6,946 nt of DNA from an uncultured bacterium. Its GTDB lineage: Bacteria > Patescibacteriota > Saccharimonadia > Saccharimonadales > CAIOMD01. The notes beneath the pieces are model-generated. The model was not told the origin of the DNA. It made no database searches and saw only the letters and a list, made by a program, of their open reading frames with translations. This document shows positions 1 to 5,124 of the stretch, piece by piece. Where the stretch lies: positions 1-6,946 of the forward strand of contig CAIRQE010000021.1 of assembly GCA_903880655.1 (NCBI GenBank), written 5' to 3'. The translations under genes and the position numbers were made by a program. Every line of letters begins with the position of its first letter. Positions within the stretch are counted from its first letter, which is position 1.

Positions 1-1731
1 CCACTCTTTTGTCCAATAATCTAGAAGATTCTGATCTTTAACGTATTTCAATTTGGATTTCATAAAATCACTGTCAACGAGCACTTTCGGTATATCTATG
101 AAACTACCCCCTTGAGGATCTGACATCAAAAGTAGTGCGGCGTTTCTGAAGATCTGCTCAAAACGCGCACCAATCATACCTTGTCTATTTGGGTCGTAAA
201 GAGAATAAAGGATATTTATTGTCTCTTGGATAAGAAAGTCTTTTTCCTCTTCACGCTTAAAATCGAAAAGATTTAATCCGAATGGGAAATCCATATCACT
301 TGGATTGAAATAAATAACGTCTTCGGTTCTCTCTTTGGGAACCATTCCAAGTAGCTCCTCTACAACGTCTCCGTGCGGATCAACGAAAGCAAATCCCCTT
401 CCTTCAATCATGTCCTGTACGGCAAGATTGTCTAAGAAGGTCGTTTTTCCCGTACCTGTTTCTCCAATAATGTACGTATGTCGTCTTCGATCTAATTCGC
501 TAAGCTTTATCTGTTTCTTAGCACCCCTAAATACGTTATATCCGAGCAACAATCCGTCTTCGCTTACATTCCGAGGACCGTCAGCCTGTTTTGACTGCTG
601 TCTATCAAGCTGAGTAGTGGGAGTATTCGTCGCATCAGGAAAATGATAGATACTTGCGAGTTCTACGGTATTTAATATATTCGAGTTCTTTTCAGGTGGG
701 AAAAATCGCAAAATATATGAAGTTACGAAACTCTCTGTATCCTTTGCTGGTAAGAATTTAAAACCATTTTTACCTGGTGCATCAAAAAGCGAAAATGTTG
801 CCGTTATATTACTGAGAATGGATTGCGACCTCTGAGCAACGTTTGATGACGCTATAACACGAATTAAAACTTCGTAGCCCGCATGTTTTGTCTTTTCCTC
901 GATTGCATCTGCTAGAGACTGATCCAGACTTGATCCACCCTTATTTTCTTTTTCTCCAATCTCTTTATCCTTTGCCTCTGGAGGTTTAACTGGAGCGATG
1001 AAAGCTTGCTTAAGGAACCAAAAGAAGAGTTCAACTCCTCGTTTCGTACTTTTACCTTCCCTGATTCTTTTTGCTTCTTCGGCGGCAAATTTCGTCCAGC
1101 TATCACTTGCTGGACGTATCAAGATCTGGACGCCCGCCCCATCTTGTTCGCCAAGATTGGCAAATGAGTTCAATAAAGACTGCAATGCATCTCTTTTCAT
1201 GTCTCGATAGGTAGCAATAGGGAAAATAAACTGATCCTTGAGCACCATCTCGCCACCAACTGTTCCGGTAATCTTTCCGACTGGGTTAAATATATTGTGT
1301 TCAGCTACTTCTTCGATAAGACTATTCGGATAAGCGCTGTTAACAGCTTGCTCTATAACTGCTACAAGGGAAACAGGAACGGCTGCATAGAAATAAACAA
1401 AGCCTTTGTTCGCAACGATTTCTAGGCTTATATGTCGTTGTCCATAGAACTTGCTCTTGAAACCCTTCTGGGTAATACTTGCGATGATGTTATAGAGTAC
1501 TTCTGCTTTTGAAATATTCTCATCAGCAATATCTCTCGCATCCCTTCCCTCAGTTACAACGTCTTCGCTTACTGGAGGTAAATGAATGAGTAGTGGCACC
1601 ATCTTGAGGCCACGCTCATAATTTTTTGCTTCTCTAAGGAGTTTTCTTGTTCTCCAAAATAGAAAAAACGCTAATGCTAGTAAAGCGATAATAATTGTAA
1701 ACAGTACGATTGGGAGGGTTGATGCCATCAT
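1..1731 (-). CDS. Membrane-anchored VirD4/TraG/HerA-like P-loop ATPase, C-terminus beyond window
   Basis: An uninterrupted frame reads from ATG at 1731 to base 1 (577 codons) with no stop, so only the N-terminal part is present. Residues 6-26 form one hydrophobic membrane segment followed by basic residues (WRTRKLLRE), giving an N-terminal anchor with the bulk in the cytoplasm. Residues ~50-390 are a family-specific domain with no motif I can name. The P-loop domain follows: Walker A GETGTGKTT at 423-431 (Lys429), then FVDPHGD at 449-455, the sequence typical of HerA/VirD4/TraG-type ATPases. Walker B and the sensor region lie off the left edge. The start is one of two adjacent ATGs (1731 or 1728). 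The upstream gene's stop is only 4 nt away and the AGG overlapping that stop can serve as ribosome site, so translation is probably coupled. Proteins of this kind are usually annotated as type IV secretion or conjugative-transfer ATPases in CPR genomes. No other conjugation gene is visible here, so DNA transfer, pilus or surface-protein export remain open. Family call is firm; function is not. Confidence 0.88.
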   Translation of the reverse strand, partial: MMASTLPIVLFTIIIALLALAFFLFWRTRKLLREAKNYERGLKMVPLLIHLPPVSEDVVTEGRDARDIADENISKAEVLYNIIASITQKGFKSKFYGQRHISLEIVANKGFVYFYAAVPVSLVAVIEQAVNSAYPNSLIEEVAEHNIFNPVGKITGTVGGEMVLKDQFIFPIATYRDMKRDALQSLLNSFANLGEQDGAGVQILIRPASDSWTKFAAEEAKRIREGKSTKRGVELFFWFLKQAFIAPVKPPEAKDKEIGEKENKGGSSLDQSLADAIEEKTKHAGYEVLIRVIASSNVAQRSQSILSNITATFSLFDAPGKNGFKFLPAKDTESFVTSYILRFFPPEKNSNILNTVELASIYHFPDATNTPTTQLDRQQSKQADGPRNVSEDGLLLGYNVFRGAKKQIKLSELDRRRHTYIIGETGTGKTTFLDNLAVQDMIEGRGFAFVDPHGDVVEELLGMVPKERTEDVIYFNPSDMDFPFGLNLFDFKREEEKDFLIQETINILYSLYDPNRQGMIGARFEQIFRNAALLLMSDPQGGSFIDIPKVLVDSDFMKSKLKYVKDQNLLDYWTKEW

Positions 1732-1735
1732 TTAC

Positions 1736-2176
1736 CTATAGAGAGGTTTCCTCGGGAAGCTTAATATCTTTCCCAAATCTTTTTTTAATATAATCCTTCT
1801 TGAATCTACTTATCTTTGAGGCCTGATCCTGCGGATCATGCTTAGTTTCATGGACAATCTTCTTAGCATTTTGAACCCATTCTTTTTCGATAAGATTATC
1901 GTCTTTAGCCTCATCAGGATTGGCGGAAGAGAGATCATCATTCACGGGAGCAGGAATCGAAGAACCCTGGTCGTCGTCAGCTGCTGCGACCACTACTACA
2001 TCGTCAGTAGCCTGAGAAACGGCCGTAGTTGCTTGATTAACTCTTTCCTGTGAATCATGATGATTTCCGATTTCAGGCATAGGTACATGATATTCCTCAT
2101 TAGCAGATGAGGGCTTCGCCTCAACCCCTTTAGGGCTCGGAAGTTCTTGCGATGGTAGTGGTAGCATTTGATCCAT
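1736..2176 (-). CDS. Acidic low-complexity protein with basic C-terminal domain, partner gene of the ATPase
   Basis: A 146-residue protein starting at ATG 2176. The frame stays open to ATG 2209, but that extension would cross the promoter (-10 TATAAT at 2189-2184), so I choose 2176. Residues 1-~90 are Pro/Ala/Asp-rich and probably disordered (for example DDVVVVAAADDDQGSS). Residues ~95-142 are different: charged, helical-looking and compact, starting IEKEWVQNAKKIV and ending YIKKRFGKDIKLP. That tail looks like the conserved part, and I have an impression of similar small proteins in CPR genomes, which I cannot verify here. No signal peptide or membrane segment is visible. Its stop is 4 nt before the ATPase gene, implying one transcript and possibly a physical partner such as an adaptor or substrate-recruitment factor; that role is inferred from position only. 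Exactly 7 nt separate the -10 from the ATG and no Shine-Dalgarno is present, so the mRNA is predicted to be leaderless. Confidence 0.75.
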   Translation of the reverse strand: MDQMLPLPSQELPSPKGVEAKPSSANEEYHVPMPEIGNHHDSQERVNQATTAVSQATDDVVVVAAADDDQGSSIPAPVNDDLSSANPDEAKDDNLIEKEWVQNAKKIVHETKHDPQDQASKISRFKKDYIKKRFGKDIKLPEETSL

Positions 2177-2183
2177 TAGCTGA

Positions 2184-2212
2184 ATTATAGCAAAAATACT
2201 GAGGCACAAGAA
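2184..2212 (-). promoter_or_regulatory. Promoter of the acidic protein/ATPase pair
   Basis: On the minus strand an extended -10, TGCTATAAT, has its hexamer at 2189-2184. A poor -35 (TTCTTG, 2212-2207) lies 17 nt upstream, as is tolerated for extended -10 promoters. The distance to ATG 2176 is 7 nt, so transcription should begin at or next to the start codon. Confidence 0.65.
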
Positions 2213-2217
2213 CCCAT

Positions 2218-2239
2218 AAAAAAGCTACTTGAAATAGCT
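2218..2239 (-). terminator. Short intrinsic terminator overlapping the stop of the membrane-protein gene
   Basis: The minus-strand RNA reads AGCTA - 7-nt loop - TAGCT followed by six U (2223-2218). The 5-bp stem is weak and overlaps the last codons and UAG stop of the upstream gene. The U-run directly after the stem supports partial termination before the next promoter. Confidence 0.45.
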
Positions 2240-2563
2240 ACTTCTTAAGCCATACCAAGTAACGACGATTGGGATACCAAAAGATAAAATAATATCCATT
2301 AGATTGATGTTTGAAAGTGTCGATAAGCCTATAAAAAAAGTAGGCGCGAAAGCAAGTACAACTGAAACGAAAAGAAGCTTTTTGTAATCTTTGTGTTCAG
2401 TGGAAACCCAAGAAATAATGATCAAAATATCCAAGGAAATAAGATAAAGCATTACAAAGACAAGTAAAAAAATGGCCAAGTTTGCGGTAGTAGGAGTAGT
2501 AAACGAAAATACAGCAACTAGACCAAGTAATAAGATTCCTAGAAAACTAAATAAATAACGCAT
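2225..2563 (-). CDS. Small four-helix integral membrane protein, function unknown
   Basis: A 112-residue protein when started at ATG 2563 (a second ATG sits directly before it at 2566). The frame extends upstream to ATG 2653, but that would translate through an intrinsic terminator (2607-2587) and the promoter at 2576-2571, so the long form is rejected. Hydrophobic stretches at about residues 3-21, 28-53, 63-83 and 87-105 predict four membrane helices. A charged loop STEHKDYKK lies at 54-62 and a basic end RSSYFK closes the protein. No motif or family is recognised. By strand and distance it belongs with the following envelope-linked pair, but it has its own promoter and a weak terminator, so it may be an independent unit. 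No Shine-Dalgarno precedes the start; the TACAAT hexamer is 7 nt from the second ATG, suggesting a leaderless mRNA. Confidence 0.65.
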   Translation of the reverse strand: MRYLFSFLGILLLGLVAVFSFTTPTTANLAIFLLVFVMLYLISLDILIIISWVSTEHKDYKKLLFVSVVLAFAPTFFIGLSTLSNINLMDIILSFGIPIVVTWYGLRSSYFK

Positions 2564-2570
2564 CATAAGC

Positions 2571-2576
2571 ATTGTA
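2571..2576 (-). promoter_or_regulatory. -10 element for the small membrane protein
   Basis: TACAAT at 2576-2571 lies 7 nt before ATG 2563, the same geometry as two other genes in this window. I find no convincing -35 at 16-18 nt because that stretch is the terminator hairpin of the upstream small RNA. The call rests on the hexamer and the repeated spacing. Confidence 0.45.
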
Positions 2577-2586
2577 CAACAAATAC

Positions 2587-2607
2587 AAAAGCCCACCTTG
2601 AGTGGGC
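2587..2607 (-). terminator. Intrinsic terminator of the ~210-nt small RNA
   Basis: The minus-strand RNA forms GCCCAC - TCAAG - GTGGGC, a perfect 6-bp GC-rich stem, followed by UUUUGUAUUUG. The U-rich tract is on the minus side only, so the terminator is directional and ends the RNA that starts near 2796. Confidence 0.8.
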
Positions 2608-2796
2608 AAATTAATTTAATAAACTTAGAGCTCTGGGAGGTAAAACCGCCCATTAATATATTATTTTATGGCGCTTACCTGATTCCCAGAACATCTGACT
2701 GACCGCTCTCTCATTAGTACGAGAGGGCGAGATCCGTGACTCCCCGCAGAGGCGTTTGAAGCTCGTTTTAGTAAGGTTTTTGTTTTATTTCTTACT
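2587..2796 (-). ncRNA. Candidate small structured RNA (~210 nt), family not recognised
   Basis: No protein frame fits, yet the segment has a complete transcription unit: TTGACA-17-TAGTCT upstream and a GC-rich terminator downstream. From the predicted start at 2796 the RNA shows (a) AGUAAG/CUUACU closing a 15-nt A-rich loop (2796-2770), beginning at the predicted first base; (b) CGAG/CUCG enclosing a CGC-AGAG-GCG-type region (about 2764-2727); (c) CUCUC/GAGAG with a GUACUAAU loop (2725-2706); (d) a long hairpin with CUGGGA/UCCCAG, GGUAA/UUACC and CGCCAU/AUGGGCG around an AU loop (2689-2633); (e) the terminator. I looked for tmRNA, SRP RNA, 6S, T-box and known riboswitch signatures and saw none. 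It may be a trans-acting RNA or a leader that ends before the membrane-protein gene. Existence is well supported; identity is unknown. Confidence 0.65.
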
Positions 2797-2802
2797 GCAT
2801 TC

Positions 2803-2831
2803 AGACTAGCATAAGAAGTTCATCGTGTCAA
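2803..2831 (-). promoter_or_regulatory. Promoter of the ~210-nt small RNA
   Basis: A perfect -35 TTGACA (2831-2826), 17-nt spacer and extended -10 TGC-TAGTCT (hexamer 2808-2803) lie on the minus strand. Seven nt further is 2796, the first base of the 5' hairpin, so promoter and RNA structure agree. Confidence 0.7.
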
Positions 2832-3388
2832 TCGTAATTTGATGACTTATATACAACTTTAAAGAGTTAAATAGTTTATATTAAAGTTGTAATTTTTATA
2901 ACTACTCTACTATTAAAGCTAATTTTTGGATGAATAAGTCCTTTATCTTCTACGCTTAACACCCTCTCTTATTGAACATAATTTTTTATTATTATTGCCG
3001 AGTTGTGGCTACATATTTTTTATTAAAAATCTCATTATTTGAAATTTTTGTTACTCGTATCCAGTAATTCCCGCCCAACCTAATATTTCCAAATTATCTT
3101 ACTATTCCATATTTAGCGCTGCCTGAAGAAACACAGCTAGTGCATGTATTGCCAAGCAACAATTAAGTCCCAGTTATTATTATTCAGAATTAGGATCATT
3201 AATTTAATATAAGACTACCTTTTTATCATTTAAGCCTGTATTGCTCCTCCCTAATTTTTAATTATTTTTTGATTTAAATAAGCTTTTTTTAGGATCAAAA
3301 AATGCTTCTACCTGCTATGTATTTTGGGTAAATCGCTTAAGCCTAAAATTAACTAAAAAGTTATGCACAGTTAAATGTTTTTTTATAG
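2832..3388. other. AT-rich region without a recognisable gene
   Basis: About 550 bases are rich in stops in all six frames, with no frame near 60 codons and no tRNA or rRNA. Visible elements are an 11-bp inverted repeat (2852-2891), an imperfect AAGC-T6/A6-GCTT hairpin (3280-3307) and one perfect DnaA-box consensus TTATGCACA (3361-3369). I see no coding remnant, no tandem repeat and no insertion-sequence ends. It could hold degraded sequence or a regulatory region. Confidence 0.6.
2852..2891. repeat. Perfect 11-bp inverted repeat with 18-nt spacer
   Basis: TACAACTTTAA at 2852-2862 is the exact reverse complement of TTAAAGTTGTA at 2881-2891. It lies about 20 bp upstream of the -35 of the minus-strand small RNA promoter (2831). 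It could be a protein-binding palindrome or an AT-rich terminator for stray plus-strand transcripts (ATTTTTATA follows). Function is not determined. Confidence 0.5.
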
Positions 3389-3417
3389 TTGACACTGCTT
3401 TTGCTTACCACTACTAT
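3389..3417 (+). promoter_or_regulatory. Promoter of the candidate ~77-nt small RNA
   Basis: TTGACA (3389-3394), 17-nt spacer and TACTAT (3412-3417). The -35 is perfect and the -10 matches 4 of 6 positions. Seven nt downstream is 3424, the first base of an AGCAC/GTGCT hairpin. Confidence 0.55.
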
Positions 3418-3423
3418 AAGTAC

Positions 3424-3500
3424 AGCACTGAGTAAAAAAAGTGCTCAAAAACAAAAACCTCGAATGTAAACAACGGCTTCTCGCAGGCCGTTGTTTCTTT
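3424..3500 (+). ncRNA. Candidate small RNA (~77 nt) upstream of infC
   Basis: The segment between the promoter above and the terminator below has no reading frame beyond an AUG-UAA pair at 3464-3469. The RNA would begin with a 5-bp hairpin AGCAC/GUGCU around an A-rich loop (3424-3445), continue as an A-rich single strand (CAAAAACAAAAACC), and end in the terminator. It stops about 95 bp before the separate infC promoter, so it is not the infC leader. It could be a regulatory RNA or an attenuated leader of a lost gene. No family is recognised. Confidence 0.45.
3468..3500 (+). terminator. Strong intrinsic terminator upstream of the infC operon
   Basis: AAACAACGGC (3468-3477) pairs perfectly with GCCGTTGTTT (3487-3496) over 10 bp around a 9-nt loop, followed by CTTT. 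The U-rich side is on the plus strand, so it ends plus-strand transcription coming from the AT-rich region or the promoter at 3389. Confidence 0.8.
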
Positions 3501-3538
3501 ATTGGGAATATTTTTATTGATTGCTGCCTTTTTAGTTA

Positions 3539-3568
3539 GGATATTTTACGGAGTAAAAATATCCTTTT
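3539..3568 (+). terminator. AT-rich terminator-like hairpin
   Basis: GGATATTTTAC (3539-3549) pairs with GTAAAAATATCC (3553-3564) apart from one bulged A, with a GGA loop and TTTT following. Low GC makes it weaker than the hairpin at 3468. It may be a second barrier that insulates the infC promoter. Confidence 0.4.
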
Positions 3569-3594
3569 GAGATCGTGCTACTTGAATGTTTATA

Positions 3595-3623
3595 TTGACC
3601 CCTATTAGCATATCTGTTATAAT
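3595..3623 (+). promoter_or_regulatory. Main promoter of infC-rpmI-rplT
   Basis: TTGACC (3595-3600), exactly 17 nt, then TATAAT (3618-3623) preceded by TGT, i.e. a near-consensus sigma70-type promoter with extended -10. The predicted start near 3630 leaves only about 20 nt of leader, too short for the long L20-binding leaders known from some bacteria. Confidence 0.85.
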
Positions 3624-3635
3624 CTCTAACTGAAT

Positions 3636-3641
3636 GAGGAG
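3636..3641 (+). promoter_or_regulatory. Shine-Dalgarno that fixes the infC AUU start
   Basis: GAGGAG lies 8 nt before ATT at 3650. An in-frame TGA at 3635-3637 excludes any start further upstream, and no ATG, GTG or TTG lies in frame at a suitable distance. The AUU is therefore the best start. Confidence 0.8.
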
Positions 3642-3649
3642 AAATCTAC

Positions 3650-4177
3650 ATTAACAAGTACACTCGCCTGAATGAGGCTATTAGAGCGAATGTTTTACGT
3701 GTCATTGATCAGCATGGCAATCAACTTGGAGTTATTTCTAAACAAGAAGCACTCCAAGCTGCCCGCGATGCAGAGCTTGACTTAGTTGAAATATCGCCCG
3801 AGGCAGACCCGCCAGTTGCAAAAATTGTTGACTGGGGTAAATACAACTATCAAAAAACGAAGCAGTTGCAGAAAAGTAAACGAAACTCCAAAGTTAGTGA
3901 ACTCAAGCAAATGCGTTTTAGCTTAAAGATCAGCGATCATGATATCGCCGTTAAGTTAAAAAAAGTAACTTCGTTTCTCAATGATGGAAGTAAGGTCCGC
4001 ATAAGCATCATATATAGAGGAAGAGAGCTTGCCCACAAAGAACTCGGTTATGTCCTTATGGATAAGCTGGTAAACCTTATGGGAGAGAATGTAGTGACAG
4101 ATCAGCCACCTCAATTTGCAGGTAGACAGTTAAGCGCAGTAGTAAGGAGCACGAATGCCAAAGCTAAAAACTCATAG
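3650..4177 (+). CDS. infC: Translation initiation factor IF-3, AUU start codon
   Basis: IF-3 binds the 30S subunit, prevents premature 50S joining and checks start codon and initiator tRNA. The frame gives 175 residues, the normal family length. The N-terminal domain begins (M)NKYTRLNEAIRANVLRVID, includes LDLVEISPEADPPVAKI and the linker start DWGKYNYQ. A Lys-rich helix links it to the C-terminal domain (LKQMRFSLKISDHDIAVKL through RQLSAVV). The first in-frame ATG (3866) would delete the whole N-terminal domain, so the start must be upstream. ATT 3650, 8 nt after GAGGAG, reproduces the conserved N-terminus. An AUU start on infC is known from E. coli, where IF-3 represses its own synthesis by rejecting non-standard starts. 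The same feedback is inferred here. The 3' end overlaps rpmI by 23 nt. First gene of the infC-rpmI-rplT operon. Confidence 0.95.
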   Translation: MNKYTRLNEAIRANVLRVIDQHGNQLGVISKQEALQAARDAELDLVEISPEADPPVAKIVDWGKYNYQKTKQLQKSKRNSKVSELKQMRFSLKISDHDIAVKLKKVTSFLNDGSKVRISIIYRGRELAHKELGYVLMDKLVNLMGENVVTDQPPQFAGRQLSAVVRSTNAKAKNS

Positions 4178-4349
4178 TGGAACTAAAGATAGAGTTAAGA
4201 TTTCCAAAACTGGAAAGGCTCTTGCTCGTAGAGGTGGTGGCAATCACCTTCTAGAGAAGAAAAGCATGTCCAGGAAAAGAACCTATAAAGGTTTGAACGA
4301 AATAACCGGACATATTAAGCGTAATATTAAGCGTAAGTTGGGAGCATAG
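4155..4349 (+). CDS. rpmI: 50S ribosomal protein bL35
   Basis: A 64-residue basic protein with the bL35 signature: MPKLKTHSGTKDRVKISKTG at the start, a GGGNHLLEKKS segment, and a Lys/Arg-rich end (HIKRNIKRKLGA). The length matches the family, which binds 23S rRNA in the large subunit. AAGGAG at 4144-4149 lies 5 nt before the ATG. The gene starts 23 nt inside infC in another frame, which favours translational coupling with IF-3. Confidence 0.96.
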   Translation: MPKLKTHSGTKDRVKISKTGKALARRGGGNHLLEKKSMSRKRTYKGLNEITGHIKRNIKRKLGA

Positions 4350-4353
4350 AGAG

Positions 4354-4698
4354 ATGCGAGTTAAAAGAGGCGTTACATCACACGCAAAACACAACAAGAT
4401 ACGTAAAGCTACTAAAGGAATGACTCATTCCCGAAGAAGAAGCGTTCGTATGGGTAAACAGGGTGTTATCAAGGCTATGCAGTATGCATACCGAGATAGA
4501 CGAAATCATAAAAGAACTTTTAGAGCTTTATGGAATGCCCGAATTAATGCTGCTGCAAGAGAAAACGGCACAACCTATAGTGTTCTTATCAATGGACTCA
4601 AGAAAGCTAATATTTCTTTAGATAGAAAAATTCTTGCTGAATTAGCCGTTAATGAACCTAAGACTTTTACTTCAATAGTAAAAGCTACCAAAATCTAA
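4354..4698 (+). CDS. rplT: 50S ribosomal protein bL20
   Basis: A 114-residue protein with the bL20 pattern: MRVKRGVTSHAKHNKIRKAT, the long basic N-terminal extension (RRRSVRMGKQGVIKAMQYAYRDRRNHKR), the TFRALWNARINAAAREN helix and the domain ending GLKKANISLDRKILAELA. It is essential early in 50S assembly. The start is 4 nt after the rpmI stop, with GGGAG and AGAGAG upstream as modest ribosome sites. It is the last gene of the operon and is followed at once by a terminator. L20 represses this operon in several bacteria, but the short leader here shows no obvious binding structure. Confidence 0.96.
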   Translation: MRVKRGVTSHAKHNKIRKATKGMTHSRRRSVRMGKQGVIKAMQYAYRDRRNHKRTFRALWNARINAAARENGTTYSVLINGLKKANISLDRKILAELAVNEPKTFTSIVKATKI

Positions 4699-4718
4699 GC
4701 TAAGTTTAGATAGAAAAG

Positions 4719-4744
4719 AAAAACCCCTCTCCTGAGGGGTTTTT
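4719..4744. terminator. Bidirectional terminator between rplT and rnpB
   Basis: AAAAACCCCTC (4719-4729) and GAGGGGTTTTT (4734-4744) form a perfect 11-bp stem with loop TCCT. T-runs end the stem on both strands. It therefore ends infC-rpmI-rplT transcription from the left and RNase P RNA transcription from the right. Confidence 0.92.
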
Positions 4745-4747
4745 AAA

Positions 4748-5091
4748 TACCAGATCATCCATAAGCCGGGTTCTGTTCTATCTGGCCATCTATCTAGATC
4801 CAATATTGCTAAAGGATTCAAGCGGATAAACGTAAGTTCTAGCGGGCAACTATTCATTGTAATAATGAAATGAACTTACTCCTTGCAGTAGGCAGGGTTT
4901 ACCTCTTTGTTAAGTCACCTTAACAAACTGTGAGCTTTTACCTCACTCGTTTCACCCTTACCCTGTAAACAGGGCGGTTTCGTTTCTGTGGCACTTTCCC
5001 TAAGATTTCTCCTGGTTGCCGTTAACAACTGCCTTGCCCTATACTGCCCGGACTTTCCTCCCCTTGCGGGGCGACCAGTCGATGATCTAGC
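4748..5091 (-). ncRNA. rnpB: RNase P RNA
   Basis: This is the catalytic RNA that cuts 5' leaders from precursor tRNAs. Minus-strand hallmarks appear in order: GAGGAAAGTCCGGGC (5060-5046, CR I/P4 5' strand), GGTAACGGCAACC-like P7-P9 region, GUGCCACAGAAAC, GGGTAAGGGTGAAA, GAGGTAAACCC, and ACAGAACCCGGCTTAT (CR V/P4 3' strand, 4776-4761). The outer helix P1 is ten continuous pairs including one G-U: CTAGATCATC (5090-5081) with GATGATCTGG (4759-4750). These fix the ends to within a few bases and give ~344 nt, a normal bacterial size. The promoter lies just upstream and the bidirectional terminator just downstream. I did not resolve class A versus B details. Confidence 0.95.
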
Positions 5092-5097
5092 TTATCT

Positions 5098-5103
5098 ATT
5101 ATA
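5098..5103 (-). promoter_or_regulatory. Extended -10 promoter of rnpB
   Basis: TGA-TATAAT (hexamer 5103-5098) lies 7 nt before 5091, where the P1 helix of RNase P RNA begins. No good -35 is visible and the -35 zone lies in the 3' end of the RNase H gene. Because the RNA's 5' end is fixed by its structure, this element calibrates the -10 to start distance (7 nt) for this genome. Confidence 0.7.
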
Positions 5104-5124
5104 TCAATAAGAGTGCAGAAATGC

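Noticed and set aside
335..1210. Frames on both strands inside 335-613, 912-1106 and 998-1210
   Set aside because: They are shadows of the ATPase reading frame, which runs unbroken through all of them and contains Walker A.
1838..2053. 71-codon plus-strand frame
   Set aside because: It overlaps the acidic protein gene antisense, has no ribosome site and no recognisable domain.
2564..2653. Upstream extension of the membrane protein to ATG 2653
   Set aside because: It would translate through the terminator (2607-2587) and the promoter at 2576-2571.
2700..2760. Fragment of a 23S rRNA gene, because of TTAGTACGAGAGG on the plus strand
   Set aside because: The flanks do not continue as 23S helix 95 or following helices, and the promoter and terminator point to the minus strand.
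3361..3369. Replication origin suggested by TTATGCACA and AT-rich DNA
   Set aside because: Only one perfect DnaA box is seen (one further site, 2847-2855, has a mismatch), and dnaA or dnaN is not nearby.
3464..3469. AUG-UAA minimal reading frame in the 77-nt RNA
   Set aside because: A six-base coincidence with no Shine-Dalgarno; too little to claim regulation.
3630..3649. L20-binding autoregulatory leader upstream of infC
   Set aside because: The predicted leader is only about 20 nt and has no room for the known structure.
4672..4857. 61-codon minus-strand frame
   Set aside because: It lies within RNase P RNA and the bidirectional terminator.
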